Shown in pieces: positions 35,071-44,180 of a DNA stretch of 64,000 nt. A program made the position numbers and the translations under genes. The notes beneath the pieces were generated by a model, which was given only the letters and a program-made list of their open reading frames with translations, did not search any database and was not told where the DNA came from. Source of the DNA: Sulfitobacter sp. 20_GPM-1509m (GTDB lineage Bacteria > Pseudomonadota > Alphaproteobacteria > Rhodobacterales > Rhodobacteraceae); contig NZ_JIBC01000012.1 of NCBI RefSeq assembly GCF_000620505.1, forward strand, positions 1 through 64,000, given 5' to 3'. How positions within the stretch are numbered: position 1 is the first letter of the stretch; the number at the start of each line of letters is the position of its first letter.

Positions 35071-38000
35071 CTATGACGCTTGAGCCTCGAGACCCAGGAC
35101 ACTTGCCGAGATTCCCGCCAGATCCGTGCGCGATTTGACAAGATTTGCAGACAGCCGCTGATCGGCGCGGCGGCTGCCATCAGCAGACAATGCCACAATG
35201 CGAATCTTCTTGCCCGACTGGTACACTTCGTCCAGCAACTCTGATGCGTCGCCGTCGGGCAGTGTCCAGTCCAGGACGATCACATCGTAATCGTTGTGCT
35301 TCAGACGCTTGCGTGCCTCTGCAAGGTTTTTGGCATGAGACACATCGGCCACCGGGTTCAGGCCCGAGTGGATGACTTCGGCAAAATCCAGATCGTCTTC
35401 GAGGTGCAGCACTTTCAGCCGTTCGCGGTTTTTCGATGGCTTTATCGCATCCGGGGGCGGCAAAAGCGGTTTTTCTTCCGCCAGCGGGCAGGTGAACCAG
35501 AACACGGTCACGCGATTGGGAACGCTTTCAAATCCGATCTCGCCGCCATGACGCTTTACGATCTGGCGGGTGATGTTCAGGCCCAGACCGGTGCCCCCCT
35601 TGGCGCGCGTGTCCGAACTGTCGGCCTGCGAGAAAGCCTTGAAGATGCGCACACGGAAATGCTCCGGGATGCCGGGGCCTTCGTTCTGGATATAGACAAT
35701 GCCCACGCCCCCCAGCCTTTCGGCCTTGATCCGCACGGCGCTGTTATCGGGCGAGTATTTGCAGGCGTTCGACAACAGGTTGACCAGAACCTGTTTCGTC
35801 CGTCCGGGATCGGCAAAAACCTCAAGCGGGATCTCGGGCAGGTCGATCTCAACAGTGGCGAGATGCGTTTTGATATAAGGCGACAATTCGTCAACAGTGT
35901 CGCGGATCAGCCCGCCCATATCGACGTTTTCAAAGTTGAACGTGACCTCGCCCGACGAGATCTTTTCAAGGTCCAGGATGTCGTTGACGATCGAGGTCAG
36001 CCGGTCGACGTTCGTGGTGGCGATGTCCATCAGCCGCTGTGTGGCGGGGGGCATGTCGTCGCCACCGGTTGCACGGATCAGCCCGAGCGCGCCCTTGATC
36101 GAGGTCAGCGGCGTGCGCAATTCGTGGCTGACCGTGGCCACGAATTCGTTCTTCATATGCTCGACCTTTTTCTGGTCGGTGATGTCCAGAACCTGCGCCA
36201 CATAGAAATAGCGGCCTTCGTTCTTGTCATAGACCCAGCTGACGCGGAAATAACACCAGCGCAGTTCGCCGCTGGAATGTACGACCTGATGCTCGCCTTC
36301 GTACAGTTCGGCGCGCGCGGCGACCATTTCGGCCACGGCCTTATAGATCGGACCACGCCCGTCGGGCGGGATCAGGTCCGCCATGCGCATCGGCGCCATC
36401 AATTCGTCTTCGGAATAACCGCTGACCGCGCAAAAGGCATTGTTCACGCCGGTGATGTTGCTCTGGTCATCCATCATGACCATGCCCACGGGGGCAACGC
36501 TGATCACCTTGCGGAACCGTTTCTCGCTGGCTTCCAGCGCATTGCGCGAATGACGCAGATCGGTGACGTCGGTCTGGGTGCCGATCAGCCGCGTCGCCCT
36601 GCCGTTTTCATCCCGCTCCACCACGATGGCGTCGGATTTCATCCAGCGCCAGACCAACCCGTCGGGGGTGTCGAACCGGATACGGTATTCCGCGATCGAG
36701 CGTTCGGTCTCGCCGCGCATGCAGGCGACATCGGCGTTGATCAGGATCTGACGGTCTTCGGGGTGGATCCGTTCCATGAACAGGCTTTGAGTGTCCATGG
36801 TTTGGGTGTCCATGGGCTGTGTGACCGGCTCGATGCCCATGATCCGGCACCAGGTGTCGGACACGTCCGAGGTGCCCGTGGTCAGATCCACGTCAAACAC
36901 CCCGATCTGCGCACCTTGCAGGGCAAGATCGTACAAGGTCTTGGTGTTTTTCAATTCGTCCTGGGTGCGGATTTCTTCGGTCAGGTCGTGGACAATGATC
37001 GTCTTGCGCAGTTCTTCGTCGAACGACTGCCAGTCGTTGCGCTGCACATCCAGCAACAGGCGTCTGCCGTCCTTGGTCTGGCCGATTGCGTTGTGACGGG
37101 TTCCGGGCTCGACCTGCTCAACCGGTTGCACCAGTGTTTCGAACGCGCGCGCGGGCAACTCGGATGAATCGTGGCCGAACATATCAAGCGCCGCCTGGTT
37201 CGCAGACAGCACCCTGCCGTCGCCATCCAGGACGAACACCGCCGATACGGCGTTTTCAAGGATCGAACTTTTCTCGGCCTCTTGCGCATTCAGCTTGCGG
37301 GCGCGCATCTCGGCCACTTCGGCCATGGCTTCGCTGCGGATGCGCGTGCTGCGCAAGGCGACATACAGCATGAACGTCAGCAGCGTGCCCGCGATCACGA
37401 TCAGAACGTGCGCGTATTTCTTGAACAGCGCGTCATAGGCCGGAGTGCTGCGGTAGACCACGGTCCAGGCCCGCCCCAGGTTCGTGGTGGTCAGGACGGT
37501 GGAAAATGCGCCCGCATTCTCACGGTCGGGGTCGGTGTCAAAGATCAGGTGTTCAGGATCGGTTGTCTTGCCGTCATAGACCGAGATTTCGTAGCTCTTG
37601 CCCTGGCTGGGGGTCAGATTGGACAGGATGTCCGGCCCGACAAACGGCACATAGACCCACAGGTCATGCGACCAGCCCGCCTGTTGAGGTACCGTGACCG
37701 GCATTACCAGCAGGAAACCCGCCTGCTCCATTTCGTCCTGCACCAGCGTGATCCGGCGGGTCATTTGTGGTTTGCCCGTCGCGCGCGAATTTTCAAGCGC
37801 CTCGGTGCGCGCTTCTTCAAACCGCAAATCCAGCCCCAAGGCGCCGCGGTTGCTTTCCAATGGCGAGATGTGACTGATGATCAGATGCTCGTCGGCATCG
37901 ACCTTCGGGTGTACTTCAAATGCCTCGAGTCCCGGCGCCGCATGCAGCGCCATAAAGCTTTCCATATCCGCTTGGGGCACGCCCTCGATCAGACCCATGC

Positions 38001-38277
38001 CCAGAACTCCGGGCAGGTAGTCTTCGACTTTCAGGGATTTGACGTATGAATCGAACTCTTGCTTGGTGACCTCATCAGAGGCCACGATAAACGCCGCAAC
38101 TCCGGTCAGGCTGTGCAAATAGCTGTCGAACCGTGTGTCCAGTGCTTCGGTCCCGTCCAGCGACAGGCGCATGAACTCCTGCTGAGCAGCCGTTTGCGAT
38201 GTTTGATAGCGCAGCGTCGCCATACCGACCGTGATCAGTACGAATAGAGCGATAAGAAAAATATCAAGCTTGCGCAC
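35071..38277 (-). CDS. CHASE-PAS hybrid sensor histidine kinase with C-terminal receiver
   Basis: 1068 aa from a GTG at 38277. TM1 at residues 5-22, a ~265-residue periplasmic CHASE domain (DYLPGVLGMGLIEGV, GALGLDLRFEEAR), and TM2 at 289-308. Three PAS units follow: about 335-435, 445-575 (with HPEDRQ) and 585-700 (SGYSEDELMAPMRM). Kinase core: H718 in FVATVSHELRTPLTSIKG, NLLSNACKYSP, NEGPGIPE and GGTGLGLNITRQ. C-terminal receiver: D1003 (VIVLDWTLPDG), S1031 and K1048. CHASE domains bind small extracellular ligands such as cytokinin-like molecules or peptides in other systems; the ligand here is unknown. The receiver should pass phosphate to the Hpt protein at 32350-32700. Confidence 0.93.
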   Translation of the reverse strand: MRKLDIFLIALFVLITVGMATLRYQTSQTAAQQEFMRLSLDGTEALDTRFDSYLHSLTGVAAFIVASDEVTKQEFDSYVKSLKVEDYLPGVLGMGLIEGVPQADMESFMALHAAPGLEAFEVHPKVDADEHLIISHISPLESNRGALGLDLRFEEARTEALENSRATGKPQMTRRITLVQDEMEQAGFLLVMPVTVPQQAGWSHDLWVYVPFVGPDILSNLTPSQGKSYEISVYDGKTTDPEHLIFDTDPDRENAGAFSTVLTTTNLGRAWTVVYRSTPAYDALFKKYAHVLIVIAGTLLTFMLYVALRSTRIRSEAMAEVAEMRARKLNAQEAEKSSILENAVSAVFVLDGDGRVLSANQAALDMFGHDSSELPARAFETLVQPVEQVEPGTRHNAIGQTKDGRRLLLDVQRNDWQSFDEELRKTIIVHDLTEEIRTQDELKNTKTLYDLALQGAQIGVFDVDLTTGTSDVSDTWCRIMGIEPVTQPMDTQTMDTQSLFMERIHPEDRQILINADVACMRGETERSIAEYRIRFDTPDGLVWRWMKSDAIVVERDENGRATRLIGTQTDVTDLRHSRNALEASEKRFRKVISVAPVGMVMMDDQSNITGVNNAFCAVSGYSEDELMAPMRMADLIPPDGRGPIYKAVAEMVAARAELYEGEHQVVHSSGELRWCYFRVSWVYDKNEGRYFYVAQVLDITDQKKVEHMKNEFVATVSHELRTPLTSIKGALGLIRATGGDDMPPATQRLMDIATTNVDRLTSIVNDILDLEKISSGEVTFNFENVDMGGLIRDTVDELSPYIKTHLATVEIDLPEIPLEVFADPGRTKQVLVNLLSNACKYSPDNSAVRIKAERLGGVGIVYIQNEGPGIPEHFRVRIFKAFSQADSSDTRAKGGTGLGLNITRQIVKRHGGEIGFESVPNRVTVFWFTCPLAEEKPLLPPPDAIKPSKNRERLKVLHLEDDLDFAEVIHSGLNPVADVSHAKNLAEARKRLKHNDYDVIVLDWTLPDGDASELLDEVYQSGKKIRIVALSADGSRRADQRLSANLVKSRTDLAGISASVLGLEAQAS

Positions 38278-38610
38278 TAAAAGAGCCTGTTCTGGTTACG
38301 TTACTAACAATACTTGCTCGATACAGTGTTGCCACAACTTTTGCGTGGCTTATCGAATTACGCCCTCATGGGTTGTTAGCCTGAATTTTGGTGTCTGTCT
38401 AAATCTATCGCCCTCGACGAAAGCGTTCGCTTCGAAGCCGTGCGAAAGAAACAACATATTATACACATGCACTTGGCGTTCTTGCGGCACCGTTTCAGGC
38501 CGTTCCCGCATCGCGACAGCGCCGGATCATGCAACCACAAGTAGCAACTTCCGACCATCTTTGGAACACGGTCCAGCCGTTGCAATGTGGCCACATTTCG
38601 GGTGCGGGTT
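38278..38610. other. intergenic region upstream of the hybrid kinase
   Basis: I see no gene in these 333 bases. The part next to 38278 should hold the minus-strand promoter of the hybrid kinase gene; the part next to 38610 is the 3' side of the racemase-like gene. The stretch is visibly less GC-rich than the genes around it, with AT-rich patches near 38300-38400 and 38450-38475. Confidence 0.4.
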
Positions 38611-39315
38611 TTACCCTTTCATGGCCCCGGAATGGCCTGCGTCCAACATCTGGCGCAGGGCGCGCACGGCGCTGTCGGGGGTGGTGATCACGGGGCAGTC
38701 CAGCATCGGGGTCAATAGTTTTTCAGCCCGCGCCAGGCTGAACTGGCCCAGCACCACCGCGTCCTGCGGCCCCAGCGCCTTGCATGCTTCGCGCACCGCC
38801 GCGTCATGGGCTGCGCCATCGCCTGCCTTGAGCGCGGCCAGCGCGCCATCGGCCAGAACCGGTGTGATCTCGATGGTTTGCCCCCGCTGGGCAGCCATCT
38901 GCTGCAACTCGCGGCTGAGCGCGGGCAGGGACGGGCCAAAGGTGACCACCAGTGCGATGCGCGATCCGATGTCCAGTGCTGCGTCGAACGCGGCCTCGTT
39001 GGGGCGCATCACCGGGATGGCCAGGTCGGCCTTCACGGCCTCGATGGCAGGGCCAAAGGCGGAACAGGTGAACAGCACGGCGCGGGTGTCGTCGGTGCCG
39101 GTTCCGCGCGCGGCATAGCGGCCCAGCGTGACAAAACGGTCGGTCATCGCGGCGTCCAGCGTGCCGGCAGCGGCCAGATCGGCGGACAGGGACGCGTCCA
39201 GCAGATCGGCCCGCAGCGCCTGCGGCCAAAGCCGGACAAAGGCGTCGCGGATCGGCAGAACGGATTCTTCCAGCGCGTGGATCAGCGCAATGCGCGGTGG
39301 ATTGGCATCAGACAT
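38611..39315 (-). CDS. Asp/Glu-racemase-fold protein with a single active-site cysteine
   Basis: 234 aa from the ATG at 39315. The fold is recognised from PRIALIHAL at the N terminus, the strand-loop AVLFTCSAFGPAIEA (Cys near residue 84) and the later AVVLGQFSLA. Racemases of this superfamily use two cysteines; here the second position, normally a Cys after VVL, is GQ/F. One-Cys members of the superfamily include decarboxylases and isomerases such as arylmalonate decarboxylase, although that enzyme keeps the other Cys. It overlaps the dehydrogenase gene by 8 nt and is in the malonate cluster, so a carboxylic acid substrate is plausible. Not a confirmed racemase. Confidence 0.65.
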   Translation of the reverse strand: MSDANPPRIALIHALEESVLPIRDAFVRLWPQALRADLLDASLSADLAAAGTLDAAMTDRFVTLGRYAARGTGTDDTRAVLFTCSAFGPAIEAVKADLAIPVMRPNEAAFDAALDIGSRIALVVTFGPSLPALSRELQQMAAQRGQTIEITPVLADGALAALKAGDGAAHDAAVREACKALGPQDAVVLGQFSLARAEKLLTPMLDCPVITTPDSAVRALRQMLDAGHSGAMKG

Positions 39316-40240
39316 GGGGGGCATCCTTGCGCGCGCGCAGGGCGGCAATCAGCGCCTTGTCGCGGGTGTCTTCCAGTTCCGAAATGTCGCGCCCTGCGGC
39401 CTCGCGGGTGACGCCGGCGACCAGTTCGGCCTGAACCTCGGGGTCAAGCGTGGGCGACCCCAAAGCAGCCCAGCGGCGTTCCTGGCTGGACCCCAGATGC
39501 GCCAGATAGCCTTGCATTCCCCCTGCCCCGCCGCCCAGGTGATAGGCCATATGCGCGCCCAGCACCGACCAGCGCAGCCCCGGCCCGTTGACCAATGCCG
39601 CGTCAATCGCTTCGACATCGGCAATGCCGTCCTGCACCATGAACACCGCCTCGCGCCACAAGGCCGAGGCCAGACGGTTGGCAATGTGCCCCGTTGCGTC
39701 CTTGTTCAGCCGCACCGGCACACGACCCGCACCGCGATACAGCGCCTCGGCCCGTGCGATGCGCGCGTCGTCGGTGCCGTAGATTTCGACCAGCGGCACC
39801 AGATGCGGTGGGTTGAAGGGGTGGGCCGTGATCAGCCGTGCGGGGTCTTGCAGACCGGGGGCCAGTTCGGACCACGTCAGCGCCGATGTGGACGAGGCCA
39901 GCACCGCATGATCGGCCAGAAACGGTTCGACCTGTGCATAAAGGTCGTGTTTCACGGGGATGTTCTCGGGCGCGTTTTCCTGCACCAGATCGGCACCGTC
40001 CACCGCCTCGGCCAGTGTGTCGCACAGGGTCACGCTGCCGAGCGGACCCGCGTCAAGGGCGGCTTCGGCCAGTTGCGCCAGCGGCTTTGCCATCCGCGCG
40101 GGCGTGGCGGCCAGCGCATCGGCCTGCGGGTCCCACACCCGCACATCCGCGCCATGATGCTGGAACAGCGCGGCCCAAGCGGCCCCGATCAGGCCCGCGC
40201 CCAGAATGGCGATCCGGGGTGTCGGTGCGTCAGTGGTCAT
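39308..40240 (-). CDS. 3-hydroxyacyl-CoA dehydrogenase-family NAD-dependent oxidoreductase
   Basis: 310 aa from the ATG at 40240. N-terminal Rossmann motif IAILGAGLIGAAWAALFQHHGADVRVWD. The catalytic region has LASSTSALTWSEL, the His in TAHPFNPPHLVPLVEI, and the later NRLASALWREAVFMVQDG. Size and the HPFNPPH motif fit the single-domain subgroup that includes L-carnitine dehydrogenase and L-gulonate or 3-hydroxybutyrate dehydrogenases, which act on free hydroxy acids. 82 nt downstream of matB in the malonate operon; a 3-hydroxy acid feeding into malonate semialdehyde or a similar route is possible. Substrate not determined. Confidence 0.82.
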   Translation of the reverse strand: MTTDAPTPRIAILGAGLIGAAWAALFQHHGADVRVWDPQADALAATPARMAKPLAQLAEAALDAGPLGSVTLCDTLAEAVDGADLVQENAPENIPVKHDLYAQVEPFLADHAVLASSTSALTWSELAPGLQDPARLITAHPFNPPHLVPLVEIYGTDDARIARAEALYRGAGRVPVRLNKDATGHIANRLASALWREAVFMVQDGIADVEAIDAALVNGPGLRWSVLGAHMAYHLGGGAGGMQGYLAHLGSSQERRWAALGSPTLDPEVQAELVAGVTREAAGRDISELEDTRDKALIAALRARKDAPHV

Positions 40241-40322
40241 GGCGGCTGTCCCTTGCTGCAAACAATGATGCGCCATTGCTACGCCAGTTCGGCGCACAGA
40301 TCGACACCGATCTGCCGCTGCA

Positions 40323-41840
40323 TCAGGTGGGGGCGAACATATCCTTGTAAGCGTCGCGCAGGATGTTCTTTTGCACCTTGCCCATGGTGTTGCGCGGCAG
40401 GCTGTCGATCACCACCAAGCGGCGCGGGTGCTTGAAGCGCGCCAGCGGCCCCTTGATCGTCTCCATGATCGCGTCGGTGTCGGGGCACTGACCCTTTTGC
40501 GGCACCAGCACGCCGACGACAGTTTCGCCAAAGTCGGGGTGCGGCACGCCGATCACCGCGCTTTCCAGCACGCCGGGCTGTTCGTCCAGCACCAGCTCGA
40601 CCTCTTTGGGATAGATGTTGTAGCCGCCCGAAATGATCAGATCCTTGCCCCGGCCCACGATGCTGACGTATCCGTCGGCGTCGATCTGACCCAGATCGCC
40701 GGTGATGAAAAACCCGTCCTCGCGCAGTTCGGCGGCGGTTTTTTCGGGCATCTGCCAATAGCCCTTGAACACGTTCGGCCCGCGCACTTCGATCACGCCG
40801 ACCTCGCCCTGCGGCAGGGTCGCGCCGGTGTCGGGGTCGGTGATCTTCAGCTCGACCCCCGGCAGCGGAAAGCCCACGGTGCCCGCGCGGCGTTCGCCGT
40901 CATAGGGGTTTGACGTGTTCATGTTCGTTTCGGTCATGCCGTAGCGTTCCAGAATGCGCTGGCCGGTGCGCCCTTCGAACTGCACATGTGTTTCTGCCAG
41001 CAGCGGCGCCGACCCCGAGATGAACAGCCGCATGTGCGCTGCGGCCTCGCGGGTAAAGCGGTCGTCGTCCAGCAGGCGCGTATAGAACGTGGGCACGCCC
41101 ATCATCGTCGTGGCGCGGGGCATCTGGGCCAGAATCTGCTCCAGATCGAAACCGGGCATAAAGATCATGCTGCCGCCTGCAACCAGCGTCACGTTGGTGG
41201 CCACGAACAGCCCGTGCGTGTGAAAGATCGGCAGCGCGTGCAACAGCACATCATCCGCCGTGAACTGCCACTCTTTCACCAGCGTCTGCGCGTTCGACAG
41301 CAGGTTCGCCTGCGTCAGCATCGCGCCCTTGGACCGGCCCGTGGTGCCCGAGGTGTACAGGAACGCGGCCAGGTCGTCCTCAGAGCGGTCAACCGTGTCA
41401 AACTGGTCGGGCTGCTCCGCCGCCTTGTCGGTCAGCGATCCGGTGCCGTCAGCGTTCAGGGTTTCCACCTTGGCGCCCAACCCTTCGGCCACAGGCTCCA
41501 GCGATCCTGTCTTGGCCGCGTCGCAGACCACCAGCGCCGCACCGCTGTTTTCGATGAAATAAGTCAGCTCATCCGTGGTATAGGCCGTGTTCAGCGGCAG
41601 GAACACCAGACCGGCCTGCGCACAGGCCGCGCACAGCGCCAGCGCCTGCGGTGATTTGTGAACCTGCACCGCGACACGGTCACCCGGCTGCAACCCCAAC
41701 CCTGTCAGCACATGAGCGATCTGCGCCGCCTGTGCCAGGAAACCGGCATAGGTCACCGTGCTGCCATCGCTCAGGTGCAAGAATGGTGCATCCCGCCCCG
41801 CGTGGGCTCCGAACAGGGTATCGTAAAGAGGGTTGGCCAT
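40323..41840 (-). CDS. matB: malonyl-CoA synthetase
   Basis: 505-aa member of the acyl-adenylate-forming (AMP-ligase) family, standard MatB length. It activates malonate to malonyl-CoA with ATP and CoA in the cytoplasm. Phosphate-binding loop YTSGTTGRSKGA, A5 motif YGMTETNMNTSNP, A8 region ITGDLGQIDADGYVSIVGRG and the final catalytic Lys in PRNTMGKVQKN. The stop-to-start gap to the malonyl-CoA decarboxylase gene upstream is 3 nt, and that pairing makes the substrate assignment strong. Confidence 0.95.
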   Translation of the reverse strand: MANPLYDTLFGAHAGRDAPFLHLSDGSTVTYAGFLAQAAQIAHVLTGLGLQPGDRVAVQVHKSPQALALCAACAQAGLVFLPLNTAYTTDELTYFIENSGAALVVCDAAKTGSLEPVAEGLGAKVETLNADGTGSLTDKAAEQPDQFDTVDRSEDDLAAFLYTSGTTGRSKGAMLTQANLLSNAQTLVKEWQFTADDVLLHALPIFHTHGLFVATNVTLVAGGSMIFMPGFDLEQILAQMPRATTMMGVPTFYTRLLDDDRFTREAAAHMRLFISGSAPLLAETHVQFEGRTGQRILERYGMTETNMNTSNPYDGERRAGTVGFPLPGVELKITDPDTGATLPQGEVGVIEVRGPNVFKGYWQMPEKTAAELREDGFFITGDLGQIDADGYVSIVGRGKDLIISGGYNIYPKEVELVLDEQPGVLESAVIGVPHPDFGETVVGVLVPQKGQCPDTDAIMETIKGPLARFKHPRRLVVIDSLPRNTMGKVQKNILRDAYKDMFAPT

Positions 41841-41843
41841 GTC

Positions 41844-43097
41844 TTACCTTTCCGCAGTCGTCGCGTTGGCGCCTGTTTTCGCCAGCGAGGTGACCTCGGA
41901 ACTGGCAACGATTTTGCGTTTGGTCGCAAAGTTTTCGTGGTTTACCGCGACTTGCGCGAGATCATAAAGATAATTCACCATAACGCCGCCCGATTGTGCC
42001 TGCCCGTTGTCCGAGGCATCGGCGTCAGCGTGCACCGCATGCACCAGCGCCCCGTTGCCCAGATGAAAGCGCGCCACAGGATCAAAGGGCGCATCACCGC
42101 GTCCTTTGGCGTTCAGCAGGTAATGCGCGGCCAGCGCGCGGCGCGCCTCGGGCTCTTGCGGCAGTTCGATGCCTTCGCCCTTGGCCCATTTGGTCAGCAG
42201 CGGGATCGGCGACAGGGTGACAAAGGATTTCAGCCCCTTCAGCTCGGACGCAAGGTCCGCCGCCACCTGTTTGATCAGCGAGTTGCCGAACGAAATGCTG
42301 GCCAGCCCCGCCTGACAGTTCGAAATCGAATAAAAGACGGCGGTGTCGCAGGCCTCGGGGTTCAGGGCCGCGCGGTCCTCGGCCAGCAATGTCTGGATCG
42401 AGCCGGGGATGCCCTTGGTCAGGGCCACCTCGACGAAAATCAGCGGCTCGTCCGGCATGGCGGGGTGGAAAAAGGCAAAGCAGCGGCGGTCCTGCGGTTG
42501 CAGGCGGCGGCGCAGGTCGTCCCAGCTGTGTATGGCGTGCACCGCCTCGTAGGCGATGATCTTTTCAAGGATATGCGCGGGGCTTTCCCAGTTGATCGGG
42601 CGCAGCACCAGAAAACCGCGGTTGAACCAAGAGGCGAACAGGTGGCGGAAATCCAGATCCAGCGCGGCCAGTTCGGGATCGTCGCCCGCCAGCCGCAGCA
42701 GATCGGCGCGCATCCGCACCAATGCACCGGTGGCACCGGGGACGCGGTTCATACGACGGATCAGTTCCTGCCGCTGCGGCTCGGCCGCGCCCATGAACGC
42801 GCGATAGCTCAGCTTGGACGGTGCCTGTTCATACGCATCCAGCGCCGACCGCACGGTTTCGGGGTCGATGTTCATATCGTGGGCCAGATGCCGCAGAAAG
42901 GCCAGCTTGCCCGCATCGTCAAGGCCGGCGTAGTGCCCCAGAATGTCCTGCGCCAGCGCCAGTTCGGAGGTTTCGCCCGCGCTGCCCAGCAGGTCGGCCA
43001 TCAGCGCCTCGACCGGACGGCCCGACGCGCGCCCCTGCCCCGGCGTGCGGTACCGGCGATCGAACATGGTGGAAAGCAGGTCGGCAAGTATCGTCAT
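41844..43097 (-). CDS. matA: malonyl-CoA decarboxylase
   Basis: 417 aa from the ATG at 43097 (ribosome site AAAAGGA); the open frame continues upstream but lacks family sequence. It converts malonyl-CoA to acetyl-CoA and CO2. Family motifs: RPINWESPAHILEKIIAYEA, CFAFFHPAMPDEPLIFVEVA (catalytic His and neighbours) and FYSISNCQAGLASISFGN. It is the first gene of a minus-strand operon with matB. Divergent from a GntR regulator; the intergenic region holds a TTGTATACAA palindrome. Confidence 0.95.
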   Translation of the reverse strand: MTILADLLSTMFDRRYRTPGQGRASGRPVEALMADLLGSAGETSELALAQDILGHYAGLDDAGKLAFLRHLAHDMNIDPETVRSALDAYEQAPSKLSYRAFMGAAEPQRQELIRRMNRVPGATGALVRMRADLLRLAGDDPELAALDLDFRHLFASWFNRGFLVLRPINWESPAHILEKIIAYEAVHAIHSWDDLRRRLQPQDRRCFAFFHPAMPDEPLIFVEVALTKGIPGSIQTLLAEDRAALNPEACDTAVFYSISNCQAGLASISFGNSLIKQVAADLASELKGLKSFVTLSPIPLLTKWAKGEGIELPQEPEARRALAAHYLLNAKGRGDAPFDPVARFHLGNGALVHAVHADADASDNGQAQSGGVMVNYLYDLAQVAVNHENFATKRKIVASSEVTSLAKTGANATTAER

Positions 43098-43263
43098 GTT
43101 CCAGTCCTTTTCGCGTGATGTCGCAGACCCTCGAAAAGGAACCGCGCGCCGAAGCGGCAGGATAAGTGCCTGTTTTTCGGGCATAGGTCCCGAGTCAGAA
43201 GGCACAAACGCCAAGCATGGGCAGCTTGATCATAGGTGTATGATGTTTTTTAGGTCAATCACT

Positions 43264-43273
43264 TTGTATACAA
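43264..43273. promoter_or_regulatory. TTGTATACAA palindrome, candidate GntR/MatR operator (site 1)
   Basis: Perfect 10-bp palindrome TTGTATACAA in the 223-nt region between matA and the GntR gene, 48 bases before the GntR start. It fits the T-G-T-A-T-A-C-A core bound by FadR-subfamily GntR regulators; the reported rhizobial MatR site has the same core as I recall it. The identical decamer recurs at 44181-44190. Confidence 0.65.
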
Positions 43274-43320
43274 GATATTAGTTATTGCGTGCTTCAAATC
43301 CCCAAGCTAGCTTTTTCAGC

Positions 43321-43977
43321 ATGGAACAACGCAGCGCCGTAAATATCGCCAATTCGCTTGAACACATGATCTTTGACGGCACCTTTGCCGATGGGGATCG
43401 GCTGGACGAGGTTCGGCTGGCCGAACAGTTCGGCGTATCGCGCACCCCGCTGCGCGAGGCACTGCAACGGCTGGAAAGCTCGGGGCTGGTCACCCTGATC
43501 CCGCGACGGGGCGCTTTCGTGCGCCAGCCCGGCCCGCTGGAACTGCTTGAGATGTTCGAAGTGATGGCCGAGCTGGAAGCGGTCTGTGCCCGTCTGGCCG
43601 CACGGCGCATGTCGAACGAAGCGCTGGAAGAGCTGCGACACGCCAACACGCGCTGCCAGATGGCCGCCGAAGCGCAGGACAGCGATCTGTACTATGCCGA
43701 GAACGAACGCTTTCACGCCACGATCTACCGCGAATCGGGCAACAGCTTTCTGGAGCAGGAAAGCCTGAAACTGCAAAAACGGCTGCGCCCCTTCCGCCGG
43801 CAGCAACTGCGCTTTCGCGGACGGATGGCGCAATCGCTGACCGAGCACGAGGCGATTGTCGCGGCGCTGACCTCCGGTGATTCCAACGCCGCGGCCAATG
43901 CGCTGCGCGACCACGTAACGGTGCAAGGCGAGCGTTTCCAAAGCTTGATGGCGGGCCTGAAGGCGGCCGCATCCTAG
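43321..43977 (+). CDS. GntR-family (FadR subfamily) regulator, MatR-like
   Basis: 218 aa from the ATG at 43321; a TTG at 43285 is open but adds non-conserved sequence. Winged helix-turn-helix: DEVRLAEQFGVSRTPLREAL followed by QRLESSGLVTLIPRRGAFVR. C-terminal FCD effector domain with NERFHATIYRESGN and SLTEHEAIVAAL, which contribute the conserved metal-binding Asn/His residues. It is divergent from matA, the usual position of matR, and is also just upstream of the peptide operon. The same palindrome lies in both promoter regions, so it may control both the malonate and the peptide genes. Effector unknown. Confidence 0.88.
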   Translation: MEQRSAVNIANSLEHMIFDGTFADGDRLDEVRLAEQFGVSRTPLREALQRLESSGLVTLIPRRGAFVRQPGPLELLEMFEVMAELEAVCARLAARRMSNEALEELRHANTRCQMAAEAQDSDLYYAENERFHATIYRESGNSFLEQESLKLQKRLRPFRRQQLRFRGRMAQSLTEHEAIVAALTSGDSNAAANALRDHVTVQGERFQSLMAGLKAAAS

Positions 43978-44121
43978 CCACCTGTCACGAAAACTCCCGG
44001 TTAATAGGCATGTGACTGCAAGCATGCGCCGATCGGGAATGCCCCTGCAAGGATGATGTCGCAATCGCTCTTTAACCGTTGTCCAGACCCGACGCCCGGA
44101 TATGCATCAAAGCGCAAAATA

Positions 44122-44138
44122 TGCCCGATGTTCGGGCA
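44122..44138. promoter_or_regulatory. 7-bp dyad upstream of the peptide operon
   Basis: Perfect inverted repeat TGCCCGA-TGT-TCGGGCA between the GntR gene and the substrate-binding protein gene. No T-run follows, so it may be an operator or the end of the GntR transcript. Confidence 0.35.
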
Positions 44139-44180
44139 GTGAATTGCAATCTCCTCTTGACCAATTACAATCCATCGATG

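Noticed and set aside
35296-37167. Open frame of over 600 codons antisense to the hybrid kinase
   Set aside because: The overlapping minus-strand protein has complete PAS, kinase and receiver motifs; the antisense frame has none.
39308-40240. Classical fatty-acid beta-oxidation 3-hydroxyacyl-CoA dehydrogenase
   Set aside because: The protein lacks a fused crotonase part, has the short C-terminal domain of free-acid dehydrogenases and sits in a malonate operon, so I left the substrate open.
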